From Fimbriimonadales bacterium (GTDB lineage Bacteria; Armatimonadota; Fimbriimonadia; Fimbriimonadales; ATM1): a stretch of DNA of 64,000 bases. The notes under the pieces are model-generated. The model ran no database searches. It saw only the letters and a program-made list of their open reading frames with translations, and was not told where the DNA came from. The stretch lies in the NCBI GenBank assembly GCA_035559795.1, contig DATMAR010000007.1:186001-250000 (forward strand). Direction: 5' to 3'. How positions within the stretch are numbered: position 1 is the stretch's first letter; every line of letters begins with the position of its first letter. Positions 10,765-19,650 of the stretch are shown here, one piece after another. Both the position numbers and the translations under genes were made by a program.

Positions 10765-10793
10765 ACTATACAACACAATATCTCGGGTGTCAA
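10765..10793 (-). promoter_or_regulatory. Sigma70-type promoter of nrdR-nrdJ with a possible NrdR box
   Basis: On the minus strand TTGACA (10793-10788) and TATAGT (10770-10765) are separated by exactly 17 nt, a near-perfect housekeeping promoter about 75 nt upstream of nrdR. Between and overlapping the hexamers lies ACAC-N10-GTGT (10790-10773), which resembles an NrdR box (ACACwATATATwGTGT) but is 2 nt longer than the consensus. The promoter call is strong, the operator call weak. Confidence 0.75.
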
Positions 10794-10902
10794 GGGGGTA
10801 AAGCCACAATTTTAAAAGATTTTTTAGCCCCAAAAAGTCAACTAATTTCCCACGATTTTTCCCATCTTTATCAGCAAAGTTTTCCACACCCTTAAAGAAA
10901 AA

Positions 10903-10980
10903 TGGTCGGGGCGGCGGGATTCGAACCCACGACCTACTGCACCCAAAGCAGTCGCGCTATCCAGGCTGCGCTACGCCCCG
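10903..10980 (-). tRNA. tRNA-Pro (anticodon UGG)
   Basis: Full cloverleaf on the minus strand: acceptor CGGGGCG pairs with CGCCCCG, anticodon stem ACTGC/GCAGT encloses the loop TTTGGGT with anticodon TGG, the T arm reads GTGGGTTCGAATCCCGC, and an encoded CCA follows discriminator A. Confidence 0.95.
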
Positions 10981-11054
10981 AACTGTAAATACAGTCTACC
11001 TGCCATAGACCAAACTCCCCAAAAAAGAGACATACTAAAACGTTAAACAAAATC

Positions 11055-12476
11055 ATGATCGAATTCGGCTCGCTCATTTGCGGAAAAGAGGAAATTTCTG
11101 GGAGTTGGCTCGATTCATACGACCCTTGGACAGGGGAAAAACTCGGTCGCGTAGCAGAAGCGACACCCGAACAAATCGAAAGTGCCTTAGCAATCGCCGA
11201 AGAGGCTTGGGAAAATCCTCCACCACTCGAAGAACGCAAAGCGGTCGTCGCGCAAATGGCAGAACTCGTCAACGAACATCGAAGTTGGTTGGTGGATTTA
11301 TTAATTCAAGAAACGGGAAAACCGAAACAATTCGCAATCGGTGAAGTAGAACGATTAGAACGAACGTTCCGACTCTCCACCGAAATTACCGACGAACTCC
11401 GAGACCGACCACTCGATTTATCTTACGACCCGAGAGGTGAGCAATTCGCCGGGCTTTGGAATCGCTTTCCCGTCGGTCCGATTTTGGCATTCGTTCCGTA
11501 CAATTGGCCTTACAATTTAGCGGCACACAAACTCGCGCCAGCAATGATTGCCGGATGCCCGATTCTGTTGAAGGTCAGCCCTCTCGCCCCCCTTTGTAGT
11601 TTCGCCCTCGGAAAACTGCTCATCGAAGCAGGAGCTCCGAAAGGTTTCATCGCCGTTATGCACATAAGCAACGAAAACGCACAAAACGCGCTCAAACACG
11701 AACGAATCAAAATGCTCAGTTTCACGGGAAGTCCGCGAGTCGGATGGATGCTCAAAGAACTCGCCCAAAAGAAAAAGGTGCTTTTAGAATTGGGGGGGAA
11801 TGCGCCTGTCATCGTAGAGGCAGATGCAAATTTGGATTTGGCTGCCCAAAGAAGCGCATACAGTGGATACGGCTATGCGGGGCAAGTGTGCATTTCTGCG
11901 CAGAATGTTTTCGTTCATCGCGATGTTTATAACGAATTTCGAGAAAAGTTGATTCGTTACACGGAAGAAACCGTAACGGGCGACCCTCGCAAAGAGGATT
12001 GTGTTTGTGGGCCTCTCATTTCAGAAGAAGCCGCGAAAACTATCCAGGAAAAAATCGAAAGCGCAGTGAAAAGAGGAGCGAAAATCATCGCGCAAGCAAA
12101 AGCAGAAAAACATCCGCGCCTTCTCCCCCCCACATTGGTCGAGAATCCTCCTCCCGATGAGCCTGTCTTTTGCGAAGAAATTTTCGGCCCTGTTTTGACA
12201 TTGAACTCTTACGTTGAATTAGATTCGCTCATCGAAACCCTCAATCGCGGTCGCTATCGCTTGCAGGCATCGCTTTTCACGAGCAACGATTCCACTGCAG
12301 ACAAAGCGTATAGAACTCTGCGCTATGGGGCTCTGGTGTGCAACGAATCCCCTTCTTTGCGTTTCGACTCGATGCCATACGGAGGAGAGGGCGAAAGCGG
12401 CTTCGGCAGAGAAGGTGTTCGTTTCGCTTTGGAAGAAATGACCTCTCCCAGAACTTTTTTATGGCGAAAGAAATAA
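11055..12476 (+). CDS. NAD(P)-dependent aldehyde dehydrogenase family protein
   Basis: A 473-residue aldehyde dehydrogenase oxidising an aldehyde to a carboxylate in the cytoplasm. The general base Glu is E245 in LELGGNAP, the nucleophile is C279 in AGQVCIS, and the cofactor-site FTGSPRVG and EEIFGPV motifs are in place. The sequence is nearest to succinate-semialdehyde or lactaldehyde dehydrogenase types, but the substrate is not readable. No ribosome site precedes the ATG. The AraC-type regulator follows 11 nt after the stop and may control or accompany it. Contains a G7 (11802) for Gly-Gly next to the catalytic Glu and a C7 (12125) for Pro-Pro. Confidence 0.93.
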   Translation: MIEFGSLICGKEEISGSWLDSYDPWTGEKLGRVAEATPEQIESALAIAEEAWENPPPLEERKAVVAQMAELVNEHRSWLVDLLIQETGKPKQFAIGEVERLERTFRLSTEITDELRDRPLDLSYDPRGEQFAGLWNRFPVGPILAFVPYNWPYNLAAHKLAPAMIAGCPILLKVSPLAPLCSFALGKLLIEAGAPKGFIAVMHISNENAQNALKHERIKMLSFTGSPRVGWMLKELAQKKKVLLELGGNAPVIVEADANLDLAAQRSAYSGYGYAGQVCISAQNVFVHRDVYNEFREKLIRYTEETVTGDPRKEDCVCGPLISEEAAKTIQEKIESAVKRGAKIIAQAKAEKHPRLLPPTLVENPPPDEPVFCEEIFGPVLTLNSYVELDSLIETLNRGRYRLQASLFTSNDSTADKAYRTLRYGALVCNESPSLRFDSMPYGGEGESGFGREGVRFALEEMTSPRTFLWRKK

Positions 12477-12479
12477 AAT
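12474..12479 (+). promoter_or_regulatory. -10 element of a possible leaderless promoter (AraC-family gene)
   Basis: TAAAAT overlaps the stop codon of the aldehyde dehydrogenase gene and lies 8 nt before ATG 12488. No ribosome site is present. Confidence 0.4.
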
Positions 12480-12487
12480 AGAAACGA

Positions 12488-13165
12488 ATGAAAGAATCTT
12501 TTTCGGAAAATAAAGACAGCGTCACTGTAAGTTATCACGAGATCAATGCGATGGTGCGCTTGGGGCAGCGCTTAGAACTCGAAGCATATTTCCGTCGCTT
12601 CGAAAAAGATTTAATCGCATTAGCCGAACGAGATTTAAAAATGGCGCAAAGCCGCTTCATTTCGCTCATAACGATACTCGTGAATTCCGTCTTAGAAATC
12701 GGTGCAGCGCAGGATACGGAACGCAGGATTGCAGAAGCGGCGGAACTCGCTTTACATGCGAAAGATGCAGACGCTCTTCTCCAAATTGTTCGAGAGTTTT
12801 TGCAAAAAACCACCGAATGCGCATCGCCACAAAAAAATCGTTATTCGGAAGAAATTATCGAAAAGGCGAAGCAAATTATTTTAGATAATTTTCATATGCC
12901 GATTACCGATGAATGGGTAGCGCAACAAGTGCATTTGAGCCGCTCCCATTTTCGCTATCTATTCAAGGTCGTTACCGGAATGCCTTTTATGCGCTTCGTA
13001 ACCGAGGTGAGATTGAATCAAGCGAGGAAATATTTAGAAACGACTTCCTTGTCTGTAAAAGAAATTTGCGCTCGCATTGGATATACGGACACGAGCGGAT
13101 TTTCTCGTGCGTATAAAACCTACCACGGAGTCCCCCCCGTAATTCATAGAAAAGCAAGCGTTTAG
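12488..13165 (+). CDS. AraC-family transcriptional regulator
   Basis: A 225-residue regulator. Residues about 125-222 form the two helix-turn-helix units of the AraC/XylS family (VAQQVHLSRSHFRYLFKVVTG, then VKEICARIGYTDTSGFSRAYK). The N-terminal 100 residues are alpha-helical and resemble the middle region of YesN-type response regulators rather than a cupin-type sugar-binding domain, so the signal is unknown. A neighbour regulator role for the aldehyde dehydrogenase is plausible but unproven. The C-terminal HGVPPVIHRK is the standard end, with Pro-Pro as C7 (13132). Confidence 0.9.
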   Translation: MKESFSENKDSVTVSYHEINAMVRLGQRLELEAYFRRFEKDLIALAERDLKMAQSRFISLITILVNSVLEIGAAQDTERRIAEAAELALHAKDADALLQIVREFLQKTTECASPQKNRYSEEIIEKAKQIILDNFHMPITDEWVAQQVHLSRSHFRYLFKVVTGMPFMRFVTEVRLNQARKYLETTSLSVKEICARIGYTDTSGFSRAYKTYHGVPPVIHRKASV

Positions 13166-13327
13166 AATTAGTGCTCAGAAACTTTTCTCGAAAATTTTTA
13201 ATGGGTTTTCCTGCGTTAAAAAATGTAGACGTTAGTCTATATTATTTAGTCTTTTTAGTAGACAACCATCACCTTATACGGTGAAATCCACCGCCGACAA
13301 CTATGAGTATAGGGAGGAAAACCTGGT
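13166..13327 (+). promoter_or_regulatory. Leader region of prepilin gene 13328 with short inverted repeats
   Basis: The 162-nt spacer contains the inverted repeat TAGAC-GTTA-GTCTA (about 13225-13238), further TAGTCT and TAGTAGAC copies within 30 nt, a TATATT possible -10, and a TCACC/GGTGA hairpin before a GGGAGG ribosome site. It may carry an operator for an unknown regulator. It matched no riboswitch class recognised by eye. Confidence 0.35.
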
Positions 13328-14101
13328 ATGGGGAAGAAGAAGGGCTTTACTCTTATCGAGCTGCTTGTCGTTTTAGCGGTCATTTCCATCCTCGCCGCAA
13401 TCCTTTTTCCGGTAATCAAAAAGGCAAAAGACAAAGCGAAGCAATCCGTATGTGTATCGAATGCGAAGCAAATCGCATATGCTTTTATGCTTTACACATC
13501 TGACTACGAAGAATATACGCTTCCGCTTTTCTATCTCAGTCCGAAATACGGTCGTATCACGATATACGAATTCATTTACTGGCCAAGATGCCTTGTCTCG
13601 TATGTGCAAAGTCCGGAAATTTATTTCTGCCCGAAAGACGAAAAAGAAGACCCTGCATTGGTGAATTCGGAATTCTTGCGCAAAGAAAAACAAAATCCTC
13701 AATACCAATACAATTGGAGTTTCTCGCCGAGTTATGGTTACAACGGACGCTATCTCTCGCCAGGGTTGAACGAAAAAGACCCTGATGCCGGACCTTTTAC
13801 AACCGTTCCACTTTCTGCTTTCGATTCCCCCTCGATGACGATAGCCTTTGCTGAATCCACTTGGTTCTCTCCACGTGCCGAAGGGTCGAAACTATGGGCG
13901 GAAGACGTCGGATATTTTCGGGTCTATCCGCCATCGAAGTGGAAGGGAGCCCCCCCTACGAACGGGCTCAGTTGGGGTCATTTCTGGCCAAGGCATTTTG
14001 GTTTCGGCACCGTGATTTTCTTAGACGCTCACGTAAAATCCCACACCCCCGCACAACTCCAAGACGAAAACATGTGGAACGGCAAAGGGCAGTCAGACTA
14101 A
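13328..14101 (+). CDS. Prepilin-like protein (type IV pilin N-terminus, DUF1559-like)
   Basis: A 257-residue exported pseudopilin. A short basic leader ends in [13 protein letters not shown], the site for prepilin peptidase cleavage and N-methylation at Phe, followed by the hydrophobic helix that packs in pilus-like fibres or type II secretion pseudopili. The remaining sequence is a globular beta-rich domain rich in Tyr, Pro and Gly, ending in a degenerate H-x9-D-x-H motif (DAHVKS) typical of DUF1559-like proteins. Strong ribosome site (AGGGAGG) before the ATG. Probably a surface or secretion component; paralogous in style to the pair at 17940-19650. Confidence 0.88.
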   Translation: MGKKKGFTLIELLVVLAVISILAAILFPVIKKAKDKAKQSVCVSNAKQIAYAFMLYTSDYEEYTLPLFYLSPKYGRITIYEFIYWPRCLVSYVQSPEIYFCPKDEKEDPALVNSEFLRKEKQNPQYQYNWSFSPSYGYNGRYLSPGLNEKDPDAGPFTTVPLSAFDSPSMTIAFAESTWFSPRAEGSKLWAEDVGYFRVYPPSKWKGAPPTNGLSWGHFWPRHFGFGTVIFLDAHVKSHTPAQLQDENMWNGKGQSD

Positions 14102-14255
14102 CTCCGTTTCTATATCAGGTGCTGCCCATTACTTGCAAGAGCAAAAAACTCTACAAGAATGGGAAACTTTTTAGGCGCGCGGATTGGTTTGCATTAATGC
14201 GACGGCCTCTATTAGGGTTGACGACTAACCAGTTAGGGTATAATCAGTACGACGT

Positions 14256-14332
<77 letters not shown>

Positions 14333-14346
14333 TTTTTTAAATTCTC

Positions 14347-15342
14347 TCAAATCGGTAAAACGCCAGGTCCGAAGTCCGCCGAATAATAATCGACAATATA
14401 GGAAGAGGGTGGCACGATACGGTCTATTCTCTCGAGAACCCGGGCGGGGAGCTTCAATTCGGTAGCCTTCACCAAATCGTCGAACTGCTCGATTTTTCTC
14501 GCCCCGATTATCGCAGAGGTAATGCCTGGTTGGTTTAGTACCCAAGCAAGTGAAAGGCTAGTAAGCGAAACTCCCATGCTGTCTGCGATTCGTTTTAGTT
14601 TTCGAACGACTTCAGTGGAGCGAGCCGTGATGCGCCGGTTCGGGTCGCTCTTTGCGTATCGCCCTTCCTGTACTTTCGTAAGATACTTTCCCGTCAATTG
14701 CCCCCCCGCTAACGGAGACCAAGGAATGACGGCATAAAGATAGGTTCTGCAAAACGGAAGCAACTCCTTTTCGATTCTTCTATCTAAAAGATTATAAGGC
14801 GGCTGTTCGCTTACGAAGCGATTCGTTCCCAACTCTCTCGCAATATAATGCGCTTCGCAAACTTGCCATGCCGCAAAAGTGCTCGTGCCGATATAGCGCA
14901 CTTTGCCCTGACGAATCAAATCGTCCAATGCTCGCAAGGTTTCATCAATAGGGATAGTTGGTTGGGGGCGATGGAGTTGATAAAGGTCTATCCAATCCGT
15001 TTTCAATCGCTTCAAGGAGGCTTCGCATTGTTCGATGATGTGCCTTCGTGAATTTCCCCAATCGTTCGGTCCTTCTCCCATTCTTCCATGAACTTTTGTC
15101 GCTAAAAAAATTTCTCTGCGGACTGGTCGGATGATTTCTCCTGTGATCTCCTCGCTTACGCCGCGTGCATAAACGTTTGCAGTGTCGAAAAAGTTGATTC
15201 CCAAATCCAGCGCTTTCTGCCCGATTTTTATTGCGTCTTCTTTCGTGCTTCCCCAATCCTCGGGCTCCCAGCCAAAGGTCATCGTCCCCATTGCAAGACG
15301 ACTGACCATCACTCCTGTGCGTCCAAAAGGTACGTACTCCAT
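14347..15342 (-). CDS. Aldo/keto reductase family oxidoreductase
   Basis: A 331-residue NADPH-dependent (beta/alpha)8 barrel. The catalytic tetrad is visible as D53, Y58, K83 and H124 (FFDTANVYARG, ATKVHG, YQLHRP). The C-terminal NADP-binding IIGARKIEQ loop is present. Closest in style to the YhdN/Gfo-like general stress reductases acting on aldehydes or ketosugars; substrate unknown. The start has no ribosome site but a TATAAC hexamer 6 nt upstream, so it is probably leaderless. It ends 15 nt from the tRNA-fMet on the opposite strand. Confidence 0.92.
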   Translation of the reverse strand: MEYVPFGRTGVMVSRLAMGTMTFGWEPEDWGSTKEDAIKIGQKALDLGINFFDTANVYARGVSEEITGEIIRPVRREIFLATKVHGRMGEGPNDWGNSRRHIIEQCEASLKRLKTDWIDLYQLHRPQPTIPIDETLRALDDLIRQGKVRYIGTSTFAAWQVCEAHYIARELGTNRFVSEQPPYNLLDRRIEKELLPFCRTYLYAVIPWSPLAGGQLTGKYLTKVQEGRYAKSDPNRRITARSTEVVRKLKRIADSMGVSLTSLSLAWVLNQPGITSAIIGARKIEQFDDLVKATELKLPARVLERIDRIVPPSSYIVDYYSADFGPGVLPI

Positions 15343-15348
15343 GCTTCT

Positions 15349-15354
15349 GTTATA
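15349..15354 (-). promoter_or_regulatory. -10 element of leaderless promoter (aldo/keto reductase)
   Basis: TATAAC on the minus strand, 6 nt before ATG 15342, with no ribosome site between. Confidence 0.45.
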
Positions 15355-15422
15355 CCGTTAGTTACAAAACGCACGCGAAGGCGTCAAAAAGACCGGTACA
15401 CTGAAAAACTTAGGAGGCATCC

Positions 15423-16016
15423 ATGAAGTCGTTTGTTTTGCTTTTCAGCGTTTCGATTTTGAGTTTGGTTTTAGCAACCCCTCTGCAAGTATCGCGTCCC
15501 GACCCGTTCAACGTTCAACCGATTCTCGATAAGTTAGCGGAAATAGACAAAGCGAATCAAATTTTGCCACTTGCACTTACAAAAGAGCAAATCGGAAAAC
15601 TTCTGCCGAAGTTGGAAGAGTGCAGGCAAAACGTAAGAAATCAAGAAAAGAAGGAAGCGGACCGCCTGAAAGCGCTCGATAAAGAAATTTCTCAAGTGCT
15701 TAAAGACGCGGAAGCAGGAAGCGTACCTCCCAAAGAATTCCTCGAACGAATGGATAAACTCTTTGCGGCATTCGAAAACGAGCGCAATGGAGTGAAAATC
15801 GCGAACGGCATCATCCTTTATAAAGCGCTACACGAGATTCTGAATCCCGGACAAAAAAAGATCATTGTGCAAGTCGTAGACCAAATTTATGACGTAACTT
15901 TGAAGCAATGGAAAGAGGGAACGGAAGAGGCGAAGATTCAATTTTATGCTTTGACCGTCTTGATGGATGATGCAGGTTATAAATTTTTGGTGAAACTCAA
16001 TAGAAGTGCTAAGTAA
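15423..16016 (+). CDS. Secreted coiled-coil protein
   Basis: A 197-residue exported protein with a clear Sec signal peptide (residues 1 to about 20, cut near ATPL) and a strong AGGAGG ribosome site. Residues about 35-125 are a highly charged helical region (LTKEQIGKLLPKLEECRQN and following heptads) that recalls LTxxQ-type CpxP/Spy periplasmic helical proteins. No enzyme motif. A periplasmic chaperone or structural role is a guess. The gene stands alone, followed by a 215-nt spacer with a strong hairpin. Confidence 0.75.
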   Translation: MKSFVLLFSVSILSLVLATPLQVSRPDPFNVQPILDKLAEIDKANQILPLALTKEQIGKLLPKLEECRQNVRNQEKKEADRLKALDKEISQVLKDAEAGSVPPKEFLERMDKLFAAFENERNGVKIANGIILYKALHEILNPGQKKIIVQVVDQIYDVTLKQWKEGTEEAKIQFYALTVLMDDAGYKFLVKLNRSAK

Positions 16017-16134
16017 GATTAGATTTTAGCGAAAAGAGCGCTGATTCCTTTTTTGGCTTTGCTTGCTAATTTTTTACTTAGTTCCTTCGAACAAAACAAA
16101 GAGGAAACTTATAGAGTAAGTAATACACTCCAAA

Positions 16135-16159
16135 CGTTCCCAAACAGAGTTTGGGAACG
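16135..16159. repeat. Perfect 11-bp inverted repeat hairpin
   Basis: CGTTCCCAAAC - AGA - GTTTGGGAACG: a perfect 11-bp stem with a 3-nt loop, followed by GAGAAAAA. It sits between convergent genes (15423-16016 and parB) and may terminate transcription or be the remnant of a mobile repeat. No second copy was seen in the window. Confidence 0.8.
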
Positions 16160-16231
16160 AGAAAAAGTGCTAAATAAAAAATGATTTTTCGCGTCTCGTT
16201 GAATACCTAAACAGAGAGGAATGAATTTCTA

Positions 16232-17074
16232 CTACAACCTTTCACGAGGAGTTAGCAAATCTACTATACGCGTCAAATCTTCCTCTGAATAAAACGAGAT
16301 TTCTATCGAACCCGACTTCCCACTTCGATGAATTTTCACCGGAGTCCCCAATGCTTCGCTGAGCAAGTTCTCGATGCGAGCAATTTCCGGGTCTTTGGCT
16401 TTTGATTCTCTACTCGCAATAGCTTTAGGCTGTTCTTTTCGAGCCAACTGCTCGACCTCTCTCACGGTTAATTTCTTTTCTAAAATCTTTTCGTGCACTT
16501 GAAGCATCTCGGATTCAGTATCGAACTGAAGAAGTACTCGAGCATGCCCCTCTGAAATCTCTCCGGCTTCTAAAGAGTTGCGGATTTTTTCGGGTAATCG
16601 CAACAACCTAAGCGTGTTCGCAACCGCAGCGCGAGACTTTCCGACCCTTTGAGCGACTTCCTCTTGGGTCAGGCCTTCTTGCTCGATGAGGACACGATAG
16701 GCTTCCGCTGCTTCCAAAGGTGAGATATCCTCACGCTGTAAGTTCTCGATTAAGGCAAGTTCCAAAGATTCTATTCCCGCTGCAGCACGCACAACCACTG
16801 GGACGAATTCGAGACCTGCGAGTTTTGCTGCACGCCAACGACGTTCCCCCGCAATCAACTCGTAATGGTCTTTATCCAACAAACGAACGAGCAAAGGCTG
16901 AACCATGCCCACTCGTCGTATCGAATCTGCGAGTTCCCGTAGAGAGTTTTCATCGAAAGATTTTCGAGGCTGTCTCGGATTTGGAACAATCGAATCGATC
17001 GGAATCTGGCGAACTTCGGATTCCTCTTGCTCTCCTAAAATCTGCGCAAGACCTTTTCCTAAAACCCTACGCAC
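16232..17074 (-). CDS. parB: Chromosome partitioning protein ParB
   Basis: A 280-residue centromere-binding CTPase. The N-terminus (LGKGLAQIL) is the ParA-contacting stretch; the ParB/Srx CTPase domain shows PNPRQPRKSF and the GERRWRAAKLAG signature near residue 80; a central helix-turn-helix (LTQEEVAQRVGKSRAAVANTLRLL) binds parS; a C-terminal dimerisation domain ends the protein. It overlaps parA by 8 nt. No full parS site was found in the window, only a half match near 3240. Confidence 0.96.
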   Translation of the reverse strand: MRRVLGKGLAQILGEQEESEVRQIPIDSIVPNPRQPRKSFDENSLRELADSIRRVGMVQPLLVRLLDKDHYELIAGERRWRAAKLAGLEFVPVVVRAAAGIESLELALIENLQREDISPLEAAEAYRVLIEQEGLTQEEVAQRVGKSRAAVANTLRLLRLPEKIRNSLEAGEISEGHARVLLQFDTESEMLQVHEKILEKKLTVREVEQLARKEQPKAIASRESKAKDPEIARIENLLSEALGTPVKIHRSGKSGSIEISFYSEEDLTRIVDLLTPRERL

Positions 17075-17846
17075 CGACTTCCTCCATAACGTTCGATTGA
17101 CAAAATTCTTCTACAAAATCACGATACGCTTTCGAACCGAGTGCCGATGGATAACGAATCACCGCAGGTTGACCGAAGCTCGGCGCTTCGCTCAATCGCA
17201 CGTTTCTGGGAATAGTCGTTTTCGCGACCAGGTCACTGAAAAAGGAGCGAACTTCCTCCTCCACCTGTACAGACAAACGGTTTCTCTTGTCGTACATAGT
17301 CAAAAGCACTTTGCCGATTTCCAAATCCGGGTTGATACGTTTTTTTACAAGTTCGATGGTTTTGAGCAATTGGCTCAAACCTTCGAGAGCGTAAAACTCG
17401 CATTGCATAGGAATTAAAGCGAAATTCGAGGCGGCAAGAGTGAGAATCGTCAAAATCCCTAACGAGGGAGGAGCGTCGAGAAAAATATATTCGTAATCTT
17501 CCTGCACTGGCTTCAAAGCATCCCGTAAAAGAGTTTCTCGTCCGACAGTTCCTAAAAGCAAGGGTTCAGCGCCTGCGAGATCGAGCGTAGAGGGGAGGAT
17601 ATGAAGATTAAGAACCGAGGTCGAGTGAATCGCTTCGCTCGCCGGGGTTCCCTCGACGAGCACTTCGAAAAGAGTGGCTTTTAGGGAGCGTTTATCTGTT
17701 CCGAGCCCTGTGGTGGAGTTCCCTTGAGGGTCCACATCTACGAGAAGGGTTCTATGTCCGTTCGAGGCGAGGACTGCGGAGACATTGACAGCCGTAGTGG
17801 TTTTGCCAACACCCCCTTTTTGATTTACCACAGCCCAGATAGGCAC
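17067..17846 (-). CDS. parA: Chromosome partitioning ATPase ParA (Soj)
   Basis: A 259-residue deviant Walker-type ATPase that moves ParB-parS complexes over the nucleoid. The deviant P-loop KGGVGKTT is at residues 10-17, followed by the DVDPQGNST and DAPPSLG motifs. It has no N-terminal DNA-binding extension, so it is of the chromosomal type Ib/Soj class. Start is GTG at 17846, with TACAAT only 5 nt upstream and no ribosome site. Its Gly-Gly is written GGGGGT, not as a G7 run. Confidence 0.96.
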   Translation of the reverse strand: MPIWAVVNQKGGVGKTTTAVNVSAVLASNGHRTLLVDVDPQGNSTTGLGTDKRSLKATLFEVLVEGTPASEAIHSTSVLNLHILPSTLDLAGAEPLLLGTVGRETLLRDALKPVQEDYEYIFLDAPPSLGILTILTLAASNFALIPMQCEFYALEGLSQLLKTIELVKKRINPDLEIGKVLLTMYDKRNRLSVQVEEEVRSFFSDLVAKTTIPRNVRLSEAPSFGQPAVIRYPSALGSKAYRDFVEEFCQSNVMEEVGA

Positions 17847-17939
17847 ACGCTATTGTAGTCCATCCCGCAGTAACAGAATCAAAACATCAATACTTTTTTT
17901 TCAGAGACCGTTTGAAATTTTCAACTATTGAATTTCGCT

Positions 17940-18755
17940 TTACCACCAATCGGGATAAATATCCTTCCGACTCGAGAAATATGGACGCTTTAGTAACCCG
18001 TATACCATTCTCTTCACATGTCCATCTCCCCATAGGCTGTTGGCACCTCCTCTATGCAAAAAATGAAAGTGATTTATAAGATAAGACGAGTTCGGTGGAG
18101 AGTCATACCAATTTTCTGGCTGTAAAAAATTGCAAAGCGGAACCCATGCGTTATGTTCCCACATGATAAGCGTTCTTGCTGGTTCGTTAACCTCCGATTG
18201 CGATGCCCCAAGCCCGACTACACATCCACTTACATAATTCACAGTCTTTACCGTAGGTCCCCATTCGTTTTGATAGGCTTTAGGATTTTTCGAATAGTAA
18301 CCCGACCAATATTCTTCGTTCCACCAACAATGCGCATAAGACATTTGCCATTCTTCTGGCATAACCGGACATTCTCTTACATCGTGATTTTGAATGTAAG
18401 GGTCTATCGCTCCTGGTCGCGGTTTATTTTTAGCAGGCTGATTTACACGACCCCAAAAACCTCCATACAACCCACCGTTATTGTTGTCGTATCCAATCCA
18501 CATTTGCTGCGGGGCAAATCCAGAAAGAGGGGAGTAAATCGAGCAAGCAGGCCATGTATCGTCCCATGCGGAAAGATAGTTCATCATCGCCAAACCTAAC
18601 TGGTTCATGTTGCTCAAGCAGACTGTTTGCTTACTCTGTCTTTTCGCTTGTTCGAAGACAGGAAAAAGAATAGCCGCGATAATCGCGATGATGGCGATCA
18701 CGACAAGTAGTTCTATGAGCGTAAAGGCGCTCATACCGCTTTTTTTAGAAACCAT
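17940..18755 (-). CDS. Prepilin-like protein (DUF1559-like), second tandem copy
   Basis: A 271-residue pseudopilin with leader [19 protein letters not shown], a transmembrane helix and a globular domain ending in the H-x9-DG type motif ([17 protein letters not shown]). It is a close paralogue of the gene immediately upstream at 18829-19650, with most of the sequence aligned without gaps. ATG 18755 is chosen over the in-frame TTG at 18776 because AAGGAGA lies at ideal spacing before it. Both genes are in the same direction, separated by about 73 nt, and probably arose by tandem duplication. Confidence 0.9.
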   Translation of the reverse strand: MVSKKSGMSAFTLIELLVVIAIIAIIAAILFPVFEQAKRQSKQTVCLSNMNQLGLAMMNYLSAWDDTWPACSIYSPLSGFAPQQMWIGYDNNNGGLYGGFWGRVNQPAKNKPRPGAIDPYIQNHDVRECPVMPEEWQMSYAHCWWNEEYWSGYYSKNPKAYQNEWGPTVKTVNYVSGCVVGLGASQSEVNEPARTLIMWEHNAWVPLCNFLQPENWYDSPPNSSYLINHFHFLHRGGANSLWGDGHVKRMVYGLLKRPYFSSRKDIYPDWW

Positions 18756-18828
18756 TTCGGTCTCCTTTATCTGCAAGGATGTTTTTGAACAATTGCTGAC
18801 TTTTGAAAATTACTACTTTAGCCTGACC

Positions 18829-19650
18829 TTACCACCAATCCGGATAGATATCTTTCCTGCAAGAAAAGTACGGGCGTTTGAGGAGATCATAGACCATTCG
18901 CTTCGTATGGCCATCGCCCCAAAGGCTGTTCGCCCCACCTCGGTGCAAGAAATGGAAGTGATTAATTAGGTAGTTGCTTTTTGGGGGGGTATCGTACCAG
19001 TTATCCGGCTGAAGGAAATTGCACATGGGAACGCGAGCCTCGTGCTCCCACATAATCAATGTCCTCGCGGGTTCATGCATCTCGGAATGATTCGCCCCTT
19101 GCGACCATCGGAAAATTCCACCACTGTACGTGATGTCTTTCACCATAGGACCCCACTCGTTGTATCTGGCTTTCGGGTTTTTAGAATAGTAAGAAGAATC
19201 ATAAACCTTACAGAAGAAACAATGTGCGTAAGACATTTGCCAATGGTCTGGCATCACGGGACATTTACGAACTTCATGGTTTCTTATATAAGGGTCGAGC
19301 GCACCTACACGGGGCTTATTTTTCGCAGGCTCATGAACATGCCCATAAAAACCACCATCCAACCCGTAGTTATTGTTGTCGTATCCGATCCATATTTGCT
19401 GTGGGGCGAAGCCATCGAGTGGCGCATAAAGCACTGCGGGGGGCCAGTTATCGTCCCATGCGGACAGGTAGTTCATCATTGCCAAACCCAACTGGTTCAT
19501 GTTGCTCAAGCAAACGGTCTGCTTGCTTTGCCGTTTGGCTTGCTCGAGGACGGGGAATAAGATGGCTGCGATGATAGCGATAATCGCCATGACGACGAGC
19601 AACTCGATGAGAGTAAAGCCCTTGACACTCTGTTTTGTTTTCGAAAACAT
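18829..19650 (-). CDS. Prepilin-like protein (DUF1559-like), first tandem copy
   Basis: A 273-residue pseudopilin with leader ending [11 protein letters not shown] for prepilin peptidase, a hydrophobic N-terminal helix that continues into [24 protein letters not shown], and the H-x9-DG type end ([17 protein letters not shown]). Residue by residue it parallels the downstream copy; differences are concentrated in the middle domain. ATG 19650 follows an AGAGGTG ribosome site. It has its own promoter about 120 nt upstream. A surface fibre or minor pilin role is likely. Confidence 0.9.
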   Translation of the reverse strand: MFSKTKQSVKGFTLIELLVVMAIIAIIAAILFPVLEQAKRQSKQTVCLSNMNQLGLAMMNYLSAWDDNWPPAVLYAPLDGFAPQQIWIGYDNNNYGLDGGFYGHVHEPAKNKPRVGALDPYIRNHEVRKCPVMPDHWQMSYAHCFFCKVYDSSYYSKNPKARYNEWGPMVKDITYSGGIFRWSQGANHSEMHEPARTLIMWEHEARVPMCNFLQPDNWYDTPPKSNYLINHFHFLHRGGANSLWGDGHTKRMVYDLLKRPYFSCRKDIYPDWW

